From an uncultured Lachnospiraceae bacterium (lineage in GTDB: Bacteria; Bacillota; Clostridia; Lachnospirales; Lachnospiraceae), in the NCBI GenBank assembly GCA_910588845.1, contig CAJURU010000022.1:1-54923 (forward strand): a stretch of 54,923 nt of DNA. The letters run 5' to 3'. Below the pieces are notes generated by a model. It ran no database searches and was not told the DNA's origin. It worked only from the letters and a program-made list of their open reading frames with translations. The translations under genes and the position numbers were made by a program. Below are positions 1 through 9,416 of the stretch, one piece after another; position 1 is the first letter of the stretch, and every line of letters begins with the position of its first letter.

Positions 1-16
1 TTAGAAACGAAAAAAT

Positions 17-53
17 ACCGTATTTATACGGTTTGTGGTGTTTCGCAAACACC
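17..53. other. Two adjacent small hairpins upstream of the hemolysin III gene
   Basis: ACCGTAT (17-23) pairs with ATACGGT (26-32), and GGTGTTT (37-43) pairs with AAACACC (47-53) around a CGC loop. They lie directly before a TATAAT at 54-59. They could be the 3' end of a terminator for a gene left of the window or a regulatory structure over the promoter; the sequence alone does not decide. Confidence 0.4.
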
Positions 54-59
54 TATAAT
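32..59 (+). promoter_or_regulatory. Candidate sigma-A promoter of the hemolysin III gene
   Basis: A perfect TATAAT lies at 54-59, about 30 bases before the start codon. The best -35 is TTTGTG (32-37) with a 16-base spacer, which is weak, so the -35 assignment is uncertain. The second hairpin lies in the spacer. Confidence 0.35.
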
Positions 60-88
60 ATATAATTAACTGGAAGGAGATGTTTTCT

Positions 89-754
89 ATGAAATTTAAG
101 TTAAAAGACCCGGGAAGCTCCATCACGCACTTTATCGGCATGCTGATGGCATTGTTTGCCGCAACGCCGCTTTTAATCCGCGCTTCCTTAAACCCAGACC
201 ATGTTCATGTAATTTCCCTCGCCGTCTTTATCCTCAGCATGATTCTTTTGTATGGCGCAAGCGCCACCTACCATGCGCTTGATTTGTCGGAAAAGACCAA
301 CCGCATCCTGCGTAAATTAGACCATATGATGATCTTTGTACTGATCGCCGGAACTTACACGCCGGTCTGCCTCATTGTATTGAATGGCAGCGTCGGCTAT
401 GGACTGCTGGCGCTTGTATGGGGAATCGCGCTCGCCGGAATATTAGTTAAAGCTTTTTGGATTACCTGCCCGAAATGGTTTTCTTCCATATTATATATCG
501 CCATGGGCTGGGTATGTGTGCTCGCTTTTACGCAGATTATCAATTCCCTGTCGCCGCAGGCCTTCCATTGGCTTCTGGCTGGAGGGATAATCTATACGAT
601 TGGCGGTATTATCTATGCCTTGAAACTGCCGATTTTTAATACCAAACATAAAAATTTTGGCTCACATGAAATATTCCACTTATTCGTGATGGGCGGCAGC
701 GTCTGTCATTTCATTATGATGTACTGTTTTGTGGCAAATATGCCCTTGTTATAA
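89..754 (+). CDS. Hemolysin III / PAQR family membrane protein
   Basis: A 221-residue integral membrane protein of the hemolysin III (YqfA, PAQR-like) family with about seven hydrophobic segments. The family signature is visible: an early SxxTHxxG-type motif (SSITHFIG), the central SATYHALD and KLDHMMIF motifs, and the C-terminal GSHEIFHLFV motif. The conserved Ser, Asp and three His are thought to form a metal-binding hydrolase-like centre. Despite the name, most members are not proven haemolysins and their role is membrane-related and poorly defined. The start at 89 is chosen because AAGGAGA (74-80) stands eight bases upstream; the ATG at 80 overlaps that site. The gene is alone on this strand, convergent with the GH43 gene. 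Confidence 0.85.
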   Translation: MKFKLKDPGSSITHFIGMLMALFAATPLLIRASLNPDHVHVISLAVFILSMILLYGASATYHALDLSEKTNRILRKLDHMMIFVLIAGTYTPVCLIVLNGSVGYGLLALVWGIALAGILVKAFWITCPKWFSSILYIAMGWVCVLAFTQIINSLSPQAFHWLLAGGIIYTIGGIIYALKLPIFNTKHKNFGSHEIFHLFVMGGSVCHFIMMYCFVANMPLL

Positions 755-775
755 ATTTCAAACGAACTTTCTCGC

Positions 776-811
776 AAATAAGAGACATGGAACATGCCAT
801 GCCTCTTATTT
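776..811. terminator. Hairpin between convergent genes
   Basis: AAATAAGAGACATGG (776-790) pairs with CCATGCCTCTTATTT (797-811) with one A/C mismatch and a six-base loop. It lies between the hemolysin III gene and the convergent GH43 gene and could serve both; the following T tract is short and broken. Confidence 0.6.
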
Positions 812-869
812 ATATCTTGATTTTTATTTACTTCTTTCCAATTATTACAGCCTCGTAAACTCCATCCGC

Positions 870-3800
870 TTATTTCACCGTAATATTAATCTTCGCTTTC
901 TTGCCGTTAAAAGTCTTGACTGTGATGACCGATTTACCTTTCTTGAGCGCTTTCACCTTGCCTTTAGAAGATACGGAAGCAATCTTTTTCTTACTTGAAG
1001 TGTAGGTAATTTTATTGCTCGCCGTTTTCTTGGGCAGCTTTACTTTTATCTGGAAGGTTTTGCCTTTCTTCAACGTCTTCTTTTTGGCATTGAGGCTGAT
1101 TTTCTTAGGCGCAGCTTTCACGGTAATCGTACATTTCGCTGTCTTGCCGTCAGCTTTCGCCGTAATGATTGCCTTGCCCGTCTTCTTCGCCGTTACTTTA
1201 CCAGACTTGGAAACTGCGACTATTTTAGGCTTATTAGATTTCCAGGTTACCTTGCGGTTAGTTGCATTCTTCGGCTTAACCGTTGCTTTCAGTGTAAATG
1301 TCTCTTTCACGCCCAATGTCAGGCTCTTCTTATTCAAAGTCACTTTACTCACCTTGATAGGCACGGTCGGCTTAACAGGATTTTTTACGGTCACCTTACA
1401 GGTCGTCTTACAACCGTTAGAAGTCGTCACTGTAACGTTTGCTGTTCCCGCTGCCTTGGCCGTAACCTTTCCATTCTGATCGACGGAAGCAATGGTTGTC
1501 TTATCAGAACTCCAAACAAGGCTCTTATTCATTGCGCTCTCACTGCCCTCCACTGTTGCCTTTAAGGTCTCACTCTGTCCAACTGTCAGGTTGAGCGCTG
1601 ATTTATTCAGCTTTGCTTTCCACATATAGACTGCCGGCACGCCCTCTAAGGTCGGTGTAATCACCATCTCGCCCTTTTCATCAAAGAATATTTCATCAAT
1701 ACAAGTCTCACGGTGTACGCCGAATGCCTCCGTGAAGATATCCAGCGGTGTGTAGAACCTGTGGTATGCCATAAAATACCGCTGTTTGCCGTCTCCGTCC
1801 TGCACATTTAGCACGGACTGATGCCCCGAGCCAAGAATGCCCAGGCTCTCATTCTTAGACAAAAGATTCTTCTTCTTTAAGGTCACATTCACCTTTCCGT
1901 CGTCCTGGATGAGCTCATCGCTGACGCCGTAATTTACATGGTAATTGGGACTGTTAGCGTCATCACAGGTCCATGTCCAGTGATATTTCCCATCCACATT
2001 TGTTACAATCACAGATTCACGGAAATCGGTAAGTCCATTTATCTGCTTGAGCGTACCCTCTTTGATGCTTATCATATCGTCATTGAGCTCCGCCATCGCC
2101 GCGCTTCCATTGCCAAAGAGAATGTACGACCTTCCATCCACATCTGTAAAAATGGAGGGATCAATCGCCTGACCCATGTTTACGCCAGCCGCCTTGCACA
2201 TATCGGCCGTCATCAACGGTTCTCCCATATCCTGATACGGTCCTGCCGGGCTGTCCGCAACCGCCACACCGACGGCCGATTCTCCACCTGATTTCTTCCC
2301 ACAGTAATAGAAATAATACTTATCATTTTTCTTCTCAATCGTAGGAGCCCATGCGCTGCCGTCCACTGCCCACGGAGAGGCTGCGATCTGCACTCCCTTA
2401 TCATTGAGGCCCGGATTATCATTTGCCAGCTCCATGATAATTCCTTCATCCTGCCAATTTTCCATATCCACGGAAGAAAATGCATGGAACAATGTGCCGC
2501 TCCAACCAGGATAACCGTCTGTGGTCGGATAAATCCAGAATTTACCGTCAAAATAATCAATATCGGGGTCGGCATACTGCCCTAAGAGCGCTGGATTCCT
2601 TGCAATCTCAGGCTTCTTAATCGTATACGTCTGGGTTCTTCCGGCAAATGAAGCTTTGATCTCCACATCTTTTCTCAAATCAAGATTACCGCCAGTAAAT
2701 ACCTGCCCATTTATTGTCACCTGGACATCCTTATCAAACACCGACAACGCTACCGGAACAGATGACAAGTTTGTGCCTTTGCGCACATAAGAAACAATAT
2801 TTTTTCCCTCCATGCAGGAGAATACAGCCGTATGGTCGTCCGTTCCTCTCAGTTCCAGCGGGTTATCCGGCACGCTGCCAATAGAAGCGCCCCGTACAAG
2901 TGAAACTGTTTCCATTGCCTCCGCATAGATTTCCGTCTCAGAGAGCGCGCGGTTATAAACCTTAAAATTGTCAAATTTACCTGTAAAATAAGCATCCCCT
3001 TTATAAAAAGATTTCCCCAGATACGACAGCAAATCTGTACCCAAGTCTGTGGTGAGAATCCCGGTATCCTCATTAACAGCCGCCAGTTTTCCGTCTATAT
3101 AAAGTTTCATCGCAGCGCCATCCATGACAAGCGTTATCTTCTGCCATTGCCCGGTCGACGCACCATCACCTTTCACTTCCTTTTCCGACTCCCAGCTTGT
3201 AACTGTCAATGCGTCGCGCACCTGCGTCCCGCGCACACGCATAAAATTATATTTCTGGTCGTTCTTCCCATAGGCAAACGTAAAGAAGTTCCCGCTGCCT
3301 GCATCCGACCTCACATCCATGGAAATCGTCATCGTATCGCGCTTGTCAAAAAATCCCATGGGGATTTCCGCATATGTATAAGCGGAGCCGTCCAGTTTCA
3401 ACACATTACTTTCGCGCTCTGCATCATAGACTACCTCGGCATTTCCCCACAACTTACCGTTATCTTTGGTATTATTCCCCAAGGCAGAGTCGGTGATGGT
3501 ACGTTTTCCTTCATCCCCCTCAAAATCATAAGTAAGAACCGGCTCCTGCGCTGACGTCTCCTGTTCCGTTTCCCTGTCGCCAAACGCTTCCTGAATCCGC
3601 GCGTCTTCCTCCGCCGTCAACCGCACAACCGTACCGTGACGGAACTTGCCGTCCGGGAAACTGGCCGATGAGGATAAGGTAAATTTGCCGCTTGCTAAAT
3701 CATCTGTCAAAAAGGCTTTGTACCCGCTGTCGTCGCCCATCGCGCACCATTGCCCATCTGGAAGCTGGTATACGGTAAGCCCTTCGCACCTGACAAATCC

Positions 3801-4772
3801 GGCTGCGCTGCTGCCGCTCCTGGTTACCAGCCGTTTCCAGGAACCGTTGGGCGTACTCTGCGCTTCACCGTTACGGACATCAAGGACATCCTCCGTATCC
3901 AGGGTGTCGCTCACATCTACAACCGTGTTCCAGTCGGAGGTAGAAAAACGATAATATTTGCCGTCTTCCCCTTTGACAATTGTTGTATCAATAATATTAA
4001 CTTCATTTCCTGAAACTGCATCCTCACTGAGCCATACCTTAGGCTCTGTAAAAGTGACAAAATCTTTGGTGCGGCACACATAGACACGCAGCGCATTATC
4101 TTCTGTATCCGCCTTAGACTTGTCGCGGGCAGACCAGTAAACCACATAATCCTGTTTGGTATCGTCATATATTGCCTCCGGCGCCCAGACGCATCCAGCG
4201 TTGTCAAATCCAGCATAAACCAGACGTGGTTCACTCCAATTTACTAAATCTGTGGACTCCCAGATTACCAAGTTCTGGCTGGCGTTAAGCTGATCCCAGC
4301 CGCTTCCGCCTTCACCGCCGCCTTCCGCATGAAGGTCTGTGCCCAGAATCCAGTACTTGCTGCCATCTACCGACCGAATGAGATGCGGGTCACGGACGCC
4401 AAGGTCGCTTCCCTTGGCATTGTTTACTAAAACTGAGCGGGAAGTGCCGTTGACCTTGTTGAGCTTCTTCCAGGTCATTCCGTCCTCGCTGTAGCCGTAG
4501 AAAATCTTCTCATAACCGCCCTCTGTGCCGAAATTGAGCCACAGGTAGCCTCCCATGGTGTTGTCTGCCGCTCTCGCTTGCAGCCCTTCCTGCACCGCGC
4601 CCTGCGCCTGCTGCCGCATAGCCTCCGGCTCCTTGTCATCTTGCAGCTTCGCGCCCTCAGACGCTGTCATATCTGCCGCCCCGGCAGCTAGTGAGACAGA
4701 CGGAACGCCAGATATTGCCATAGCTCCGACAAGCAGCCAGGCAAAACATTTTTGTTGCCATTTTTTGTGCAT
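870..4772 (-). CDS. Secreted double-GH43 glycosidase with LamG and Big2 domains
   Basis: A 1300-residue exported protein. A Sec signal peptide covers about residues 1-30. A first five-bladed GH43-like domain spans about 75-395 (RDPHLI base motif, WAPEAIYD), a concanavalin/LamG domain about 410-625, a short beta domain 630-725, a second GH43 domain about 727-1050 with ADPDID, DPSIF and FRESV carrying the expected Asp/Asp/Glu triad, then three bacterial Ig-like (Big2) repeats ending in a very Lys-rich tail. GH43 enzymes are mostly alpha-L-arabinofuranosidases or beta-xylosidases acting on plant polysaccharide side chains; the exact substrate cannot be read here. No LPxTG is present; the basic tail may bind the wall. 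AAGGAGGG stands seven bases before the ATG. A degraded paralog lies just upstream. Confidence 0.85.
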   Translation of the reverse strand: MHKKWQQKCFAWLLVGAMAISGVPSVSLAAGAADMTASEGAKLQDDKEPEAMRQQAQGAVQEGLQARAADNTMGGYLWLNFGTEGGYEKIFYGYSEDGMTWKKLNKVNGTSRSVLVNNAKGSDLGVRDPHLIRSVDGSKYWILGTDLHAEGGGEGGSGWDQLNASQNLVIWESTDLVNWSEPRLVYAGFDNAGCVWAPEAIYDDTKQDYVVYWSARDKSKADTEDNALRVYVCRTKDFVTFTEPKVWLSEDAVSGNEVNIIDTTIVKGEDGKYYRFSTSDWNTVVDVSDTLDTEDVLDVRNGEAQSTPNGSWKRLVTRSGSSAAGFVRCEGLTVYQLPDGQWCAMGDDSGYKAFLTDDLASGKFTLSSSASFPDGKFRHGTVVRLTAEEDARIQEAFGDRETEQETSAQEPVLTYDFEGDEGKRTITDSALGNNTKDNGKLWGNAEVVYDAERESNVLKLDGSAYTYAEIPMGFFDKRDTMTISMDVRSDAGSGNFFTFAYGKNDQKYNFMRVRGTQVRDALTVTSWESEKEVKGDGASTGQWQKITLVMDGAAMKLYIDGKLAAVNEDTGILTTDLGTDLLSYLGKSFYKGDAYFTGKFDNFKVYNRALSETEIYAEAMETVSLVRGASIGSVPDNPLELRGTDDHTAVFSCMEGKNIVSYVRKGTNLSSVPVALSVFDKDVQVTINGQVFTGGNLDLRKDVEIKASFAGRTQTYTIKKPEIARNPALLGQYADPDIDYFDGKFWIYPTTDGYPGWSGTLFHAFSSVDMENWQDEGIIMELANDNPGLNDKGVQIAASPWAVDGSAWAPTIEKKNDKYYFYYCGKKSGGESAVGVAVADSPAGPYQDMGEPLMTADMCKAAGVNMGQAIDPSIFTDVDGRSYILFGNGSAAMAELNDDMISIKEGTLKQINGLTDFRESVIVTNVDGKYHWTWTCDDANSPNYHVNYGVSDELIQDDGKVNVTLKKKNLLSKNESLGILGSGHQSVLNVQDGDGKQRYFMAYHRFYTPLDIFTEAFGVHRETCIDEIFFDEKGEMVITPTLEGVPAVYMWKAKLNKSALNLTVGQSETLKATVEGSESAMNKSLVWSSDKTTIASVDQNGKVTAKAAGTANVTVTTSNGCKTTCKVTVKNPVKPTVPIKVSKVTLNKKSLTLGVKETFTLKATVKPKNATNRKVTWKSNKPKIVAVSKSGKVTAKKTGKAIITAKADGKTAKCTITVKAAPKKISLNAKKKTLKKGKTFQIKVKLPKKTASNKITYTSSKKKIASVSSKGKVKALKKGKSVITVKTFNGKKAKINITVK

Positions 4773-4840
4773 AATTTTCCCTCCTTCTCCTACTAAAAAA
4801 CAAAATAGCAGCTTATTTTTAGTAAATTTTACTTAATAAA

Positions 4841-4870
4841 AGAATACCATTCTCATTTCCATCCTGTCAA
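4841..4870 (-). promoter_or_regulatory. Promoter of the secreted GH43 gene
   Basis: Read on the minus strand: TTGACA (4865-4870), an 18-base spacer and TATTCT (4841-4846). The perfect -35 makes an independent promoter for the intact gene likely, which explains how it survives behind a broken upstream paralog. Confidence 0.55.
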
Positions 4871-4896
4871 GAACTCCGTATGCTATATAAACAGAA

Positions 4897-4943
4897 CTAT
4901 CCATTCCGCTGCAAAGTAATATCTCTGCAAACGAAATGGATAG
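4897..4943 (-). terminator. Possible terminator after the GH43 pseudogene
   Basis: CTATCCATT (4897-4905) and AATGGATAG (4935-4943) form a 9-bp stem with an inner TGCA repeat in the loop, followed on the minus strand by a T-containing stretch. It sits between the pseudogene stop and the promoter of the next gene. The loop is long, so a terminator is only one reading. Confidence 0.35.
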
Positions 4944-4948
4944 CCCTG

Positions 4949-7619
4949 TCACTTTACGACTTTCTTGCCCTTTTTGTCTACGGTGTACTTAAATCCATTG
5001 CACCCGTATTTTTGGGAAATCTTTGCTTTTATCTGGTAGCTCTTCTTCACTTTCAGCGTTACGCTCTTCTTTTTGATCGTAACTTTCGCTTTCTTATCGG
5101 GAGCCGCCTTGACCGTCACCTTGCAGGTAGCCTTCTTGCCGTCTGCCGCAGCAGTAATCGTTACGGTCCCCTTCTTCTTGGCGACAATCTTTCCATTCTT
5201 AATCGTTACAATCTTCTTTTTATTGCTCAATTTCCAAGTCACTTTCCTGTTCGTGGCATTCTTCGGACTGACAGTTGCCTTTAAGGTAAATTTCTCACCT
5301 ACGCCCAAAGTCAGTGTTTTCTTATTGAGCTTGACGCTCTTAACCCTGATCACCGGCGGTTTCGCATCCTTAACAGTCACTCGGCAGGATGCAGATTTAC
5401 CATTTGCTGCTGTTGCCGTGATATTGGCAATTCCCGCTTTCTTTGCTGTCACTTTGCCACCTGCGTCAACCGTCGCAACCTTTTCATTGTCGGATTTCCA
5501 TTTTACATTCTTATCAAAGCATTCGCCGGGAGCACCGTCGCTGTCAATTTCTCACTCTTACCGGGATTCAGCGTCAGGCTGGTCTTATTCAGCGTTACTT
5601 TTGTCACAGTCGGAAGCTGTTTCCACAGTACATACCTGCCGCCTTTGACAATATCTACCGTTATTTTGCCATCCTCGCCAACGGTGTATTCCTGAACTTT
5701 CTCCAACGCCTTTGTCTGTGAATTATAATAACTCAGCGTCACCTTATCCCCTGCTTTCCAGCCTGCCTTGGCTCCTAACGTCACCTTGCCTGCCGGAATC
5801 TGTCCCTGCTGCGCAAAGGAGAGCGCCATACCGTCCTGGTCCGCTTTGAGTAAATTCTTAACTTCTGCGTCTTTCTCACTGTCCACACGCAAAGCTAAAT
5901 TCAAATCTGCAATCTGGGCGTTTGCCAAATCCCCGGCACGGAATCCCCATGTATACGGGTTACTGCCGCTTACAGATACCGTAAGATTTTTCCAGCATCT
6001 TTGGCCGCCTGTAGAATTTCTTTGGCCAGCGTAATTGCCACAACCTGGTCTGCGGGCATGCTCTTTGGTATATTCACCTGGATAGACGCTTCCGTTGTCG
6101 AACTGTTTTTAATGCTGTCAGCAAACGAGGCTGGAAGCTGTACTGTAATAGTCTTTCCACTGCCCGGCACAACTGCCTGAACGTCCACTTCAATCTTGCC
6201 CTTGCCGTCGTCCGCAATCTGCGGCTGCACTTCCACTGCCGCCACACCTTCCAAGGTAGGCGTAATCACCATCTCACCATTTTCATCAAAGGTAATTTCA
6301 TCTACACAAGTCTCCCGATGCTTGCCAAGTCCGTCTTCCGAAGTAAAAATGTTCAGCGGTGTGTAGAATCTGTGGTACGCCATAAAATAACGATCTTTGC
6401 CGCTTACATCCTTCACCTGTACCACGGACTGATGAGCGCTGCCAAGAATATTCTTGCTCTCATCCTTACTCAGAAAGTTTTTCTTCTTTAACTCCACCTT
6501 TACCGTTCCATCATCCTGGATCAGTTTGTCGCTGACGCCATAATTCACATGATAATTGGGGCTGTTAGCATCGTCGCAGGACCAGGTCCAATGATACTTG
6601 CCCCCTGCCTTCGTAACAACTACAGACTCACGGAAATCTGCGAGGCCGTCAATTCGCTTCAACGTGCCGTCCTTAATGCTCGTCATATCATCGCTTAACT
6701 CCGCGATAACCGCGCTGCCATTTCCCAGCAGAATATATGACTTTCCATTATCATCTGTATAAATGGAAGGATCAATTGCCTGACCTACAGAAGCGCCCGC
6801 ATCCTTACACATAGCAGTAGTAACCAACGCTGTTCCTTTGTCCTTATAAGGTCCTTCCGGGCGGTCTGCCACTGCCACGCCAACAGCAGAGGTTCCGCTG
6901 GAGTCTTTGCCACAATAGTAGAAATAATATTTCCCATTCTTTTTCTCAATTGTAGGCGCCCACGCTCTGCCCTTTACCGCCCACGGAGAGGCTGCAATCT
7001 GCACGCCCTTGTCGTTCACGCCCGGATTTGTCTTCGCCAGCTCCATGATGACGCCTTCATCTTCCCAGTTCACCATATCCGGCGATGAAAATGCATGGAA
7101 GACCGTACCGCTCCAGGAAGGGTAACCGTCCGTCGTCGGATAAATCCAGAATTTTCCGTCAAAGTAATCAATATCCGGATCTGCATATTGGCCGGGCAGC
7201 ACCGGATTATTGCTGAATATTGGCTTTTTGAGCGTCCACGTAGTCGTCTTTGCGCCCTTCGTCAGAACAAATGCAACATCCTTGGATAAATCTAATTTAG
7301 AACCATTTGTAAATATTTTTCCCTCGACTTTGACGCTGTCCATCGTTTCATTCAAACTGATATTCACCGGGACTTGCGTTAAATCTGTTCCTTTGCGTAT
7401 ATAAGGCTGAATTTCTCTCTTGCCGGCATCCACCAGAGAAGTAATGGCCGTATGGTTGTCCGTGCCACGGTAGTTTAGAGCCGTCGTACGGTTGGGGGCG
7501 GTCCCCACCGTTGCCGAAGTAATTTCCAGCGGAACCCGGTCTGCAAAATTGCCAACCATCGCCTGTACCTGTTCCTCGGTAAGCGCTTTATTCTCTATGC
7601 GGAAATTGTCAATCCATCC
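4949..7619 (-). pseudogene. GH43/Big2 paralog: 5'-truncated and frameshifted
   Basis: The remains of a tandem paralog of the 1300-residue protein. The longest open piece (7559 to 5970) carries the same beta domain and second GH43 domain (ADPDIDYFDG, DPSIYTDD, FRESVVVT). The next piece (5928 to 5503) and the last (5452 to 4949) encode a distinct linker and Big2 repeats. The first frame break fits loss of one base in an A run (T5 on the plus strand at 5987-5991). The second lies near 5517. At the 5' side the reading enters from the end of a LamG domain (GWIDNFRIENKALTEEQ) and stops abruptly at about 7619, where sensor kinase sequence begins. The signal peptide, first GH43 domain and most of LamG are missing, so no exported enzyme can be made. 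Confidence 0.8.
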
Positions 7620-8630
7620 GGTTTATCCCGAGCTCCACGGTTCCAATTTCATCCTGCCTGCCAATCTGCATACGCGCCCCCCGGCTCCTTCTGGACCTTC
7701 CTTACAAAACTATCCATATTCCGTATTGGCAGCACCAGCCTGCGATAACAAAACAGAACCATACACAGCAAAAGCGCCAAGGCCAGCATATAGGCGCCCA
7801 TATAAAAACCAAGGCTTCCATCCACTCCATGATAAAGCTCATTCCTGGGTACCCTGCTCACTAGCTGCCAGCCGCCAATGGATAAAGAGCGTCTTTCTAC
7901 CAGATAATCTGCCGTAGCCTGTAGCAGCTTTGGTTCCATCTTTTCTATATCATCTCCGCCACAGACAGCCATAACCTGATTGGCCTCATCCACAATATAG
8001 GCTGCGTATGTTTTGTGGCCTGCTGCCCGCGCAGAATTTCTGTCAACTTTCCCGTCTCCATAACAAACACACAGGAGCCGATCTGCTCACCGTAAACTTG
8101 ACTGTTCAAATTAAATACCGGAAAATAAAAGGCATAAAACGGCGTCCTAGAATTAGACAAATAAAAAAGATTGCTGTACTCCAGCGTCTCTTTTCTTGCC
8201 TTCACTATCCCTGGCGTTCCCACATCCTGCGCTCCATTTCCCATGCTGGCAATCATTTTCATTTCCCGGTCAAACATACAGATGCCGGCAATATTCTTTT
8301 CCAGTAAAATAGTATTAGAAAAGACAGTGTTTACATCACACGTGAGAATTACACGCTCTATGGAATTCTGAAAAAATAGGTATACATCGTTGGCGAATAG
8401 GCCGTTACCGTGGCAATCTGCGTCAACATTTCACGATAATTTTCTATTTCGTCCGCTATCTGCGTCATATTCTGCTCGTTAAAAGCCAGCGTATTTTTCT
8501 GCCGCATCGACTTTAACTGGATATTGGTAATCACAAACGCTGCCATCAGAACCAACAGAAAAACCAGCCCTATCGCTAAAAGCTGCCTGATAATACTCTG
8601 CCTGACCGCTTTTTTCCTTACCAAAATCAC
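7618..8630 (-). pseudogene. YesM-type sensor histidine kinase, truncated and frameshifted
   Basis: The N-terminal half of a membrane sensor kinase: a cytoplasmic start with a TM helix (LLAIGLVFLLVLMAAF), an extracellular Cache-like region, a second TM (YMLALALLLCMVLFCY) and the start of a HAMP domain ending DEIGTVELGINRM. Kinase and ATPase domains are absent. Three breaks are visible: a lost T in the coding T6 run (8371-8376), a lost base at 8011-8014, and a likely 4-base contraction of a GGCA repeat at 7653-7662. The sequence then runs directly into the GH43 pseudogene. Such kinases normally sit with an AraC-type regulator and control carbohydrate loci, consistent with an ancestral unit feeding the GH43 genes. 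The GTG at 8630 is very close to AGGAAGG; a TTG at 8624 is an alternative start. Confidence 0.75.
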
Positions 8631-8745
8631 ACCTTCCTTTGCTTCGTCTGTTTTTCTGCAAATGGTAGCGGCACGCGACGCGCAGCCTCACCTGCCATTT
8701 CGTCGGAAGACATTCAATAAATGCTTCGCATTTGCCTTCCTCCTT

Positions 8746-9009
8746 TCAGATTTCTTCTTCCTTTTTCATCAATGCTTCCTTTTCCTTGCGCGTAAGCCGT
8801 TTAATCTGCACCTCACGGCTCATGGCCTCCTGTTTCGTTTCATATTCCTCAAGATACACAAGCTCCACCGGCGTGCGCGCACGGGTATATTTGCCGCCCT
8901 TTCCAGCGTTATGGGCTTCTAAGCGTTTTTCAATATTGTTTGTCCACCCTGTGTACAGCGTTCCATCACTGCAACGGAGCATATACGTTACATTGCGCTT
9001 CTCCGACAT
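8746..9009 (-). CDS. GIY-YIG nuclease-superfamily protein (YhbQ/UPF0213-like)
   Basis: An 87-residue protein consisting of one GIY-YIG domain. The signature pair is YMLRC and LYTGWT near the N-terminus, followed by the RLEAHN helix and the catalytic-position Glu in SREVQIKRL. These small stand-alone proteins are widespread in Firmicutes; structure-specific DNA nuclease activity is known for some relatives, but the cell role is unclear. The start at 9009 is chosen because GAGGAAA lies seven bases upstream and because family members begin just before the first beta strand; the longer open frame upstream has no support. It is a single-gene unit downstream of a 400-base spacer. Confidence 0.8.
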   Translation of the reverse strand: MSEKRNVTYMLRCSDGTLYTGWTNNIEKRLEAHNAGKGGKYTRARTPVELVYLEEYETKQEAMSREVQIKRLTRKEKEALMKKEEEI

Positions 9010-9052
9010 CTTATTTCCTCGTATCATCTGCTTTGGGCAAATATCTATGTAG

Positions 9053-9072
9053 AGAGACTGCAAGCAGTCTCT
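9053..9072. other. Hairpin in the leader of the GIY-YIG gene
   Basis: AGAGACTG (9053-9060) and CAGTCTCT (9065-9072) form an 8-bp perfect stem with a CAAG loop. It lies 44 bases upstream of the GIY-YIG start. No T tract follows on either strand, so a leader structure is more likely than a terminator. Confidence 0.45.
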
Positions 9073-9206
9073 TATATGCAAAGCAGCACCGGATTGCAGG
9101 TATCTTTCCCAGTTCAGTTCACAGATTCCGCCAGAATGTCTCATCCGCGAAATGTAAAACTCCATGTTTCCGTATAAAAATATGTGCTGCGATTTGTCTT
9201 TTCTAT

Positions 9207-9249
9207 TTAACAGCTATTTAGAATTGACGGTGTTCACGATAGCTGTTAA
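9207..9249. repeat. 11-bp inverted repeat in the 9010-9416 spacer
   Basis: TTAACAGCTAT (9207-9217) and ATAGCTGTTAA (9239-9249) are perfect inverted copies 21 bases apart. Together with the hairpin at 9053 and the terminator at 9359 this is all that is recognisable in the roughly 400-base gene-free stretch 9010-9416. Confidence 0.4.
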
Positions 9250-9358
9250 TTATATATATGAAAAAAGTTGTTTTCACGTGCCTGTTTGCCCCGCGCGCCT
9301 TCATTACGCATTTACCTCTTTTCTTTCTATTCTACCATCCTTGCTGCCAAAAGTAAAT

Positions 9359-9385
9359 GAGCGGACAGCTTCACGCCGCCCGCTC
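9359..9385 (-). terminator. Probable terminator of the spoIID-spoIIQ unit
   Basis: On the minus strand GAGCGG and CCGCTC bracket a GC-rich loop, followed by ATTTACTTTT. It lies 32 bases beyond the spoIIQ stop. The stem is only 6 bp, so strength is uncertain. Confidence 0.5.
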
Positions 9386-9416
9386 TGGTTACTGCTCACG
9401 CAACTCCACCTTTATT

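Noticed and set aside
1015..1479. Long open frames antisense to the Big2 repeats and similar shadows in other large genes
   Set aside because: They mirror Lys-rich coding sequence, lack ribosome binding sites and resemble no protein family.
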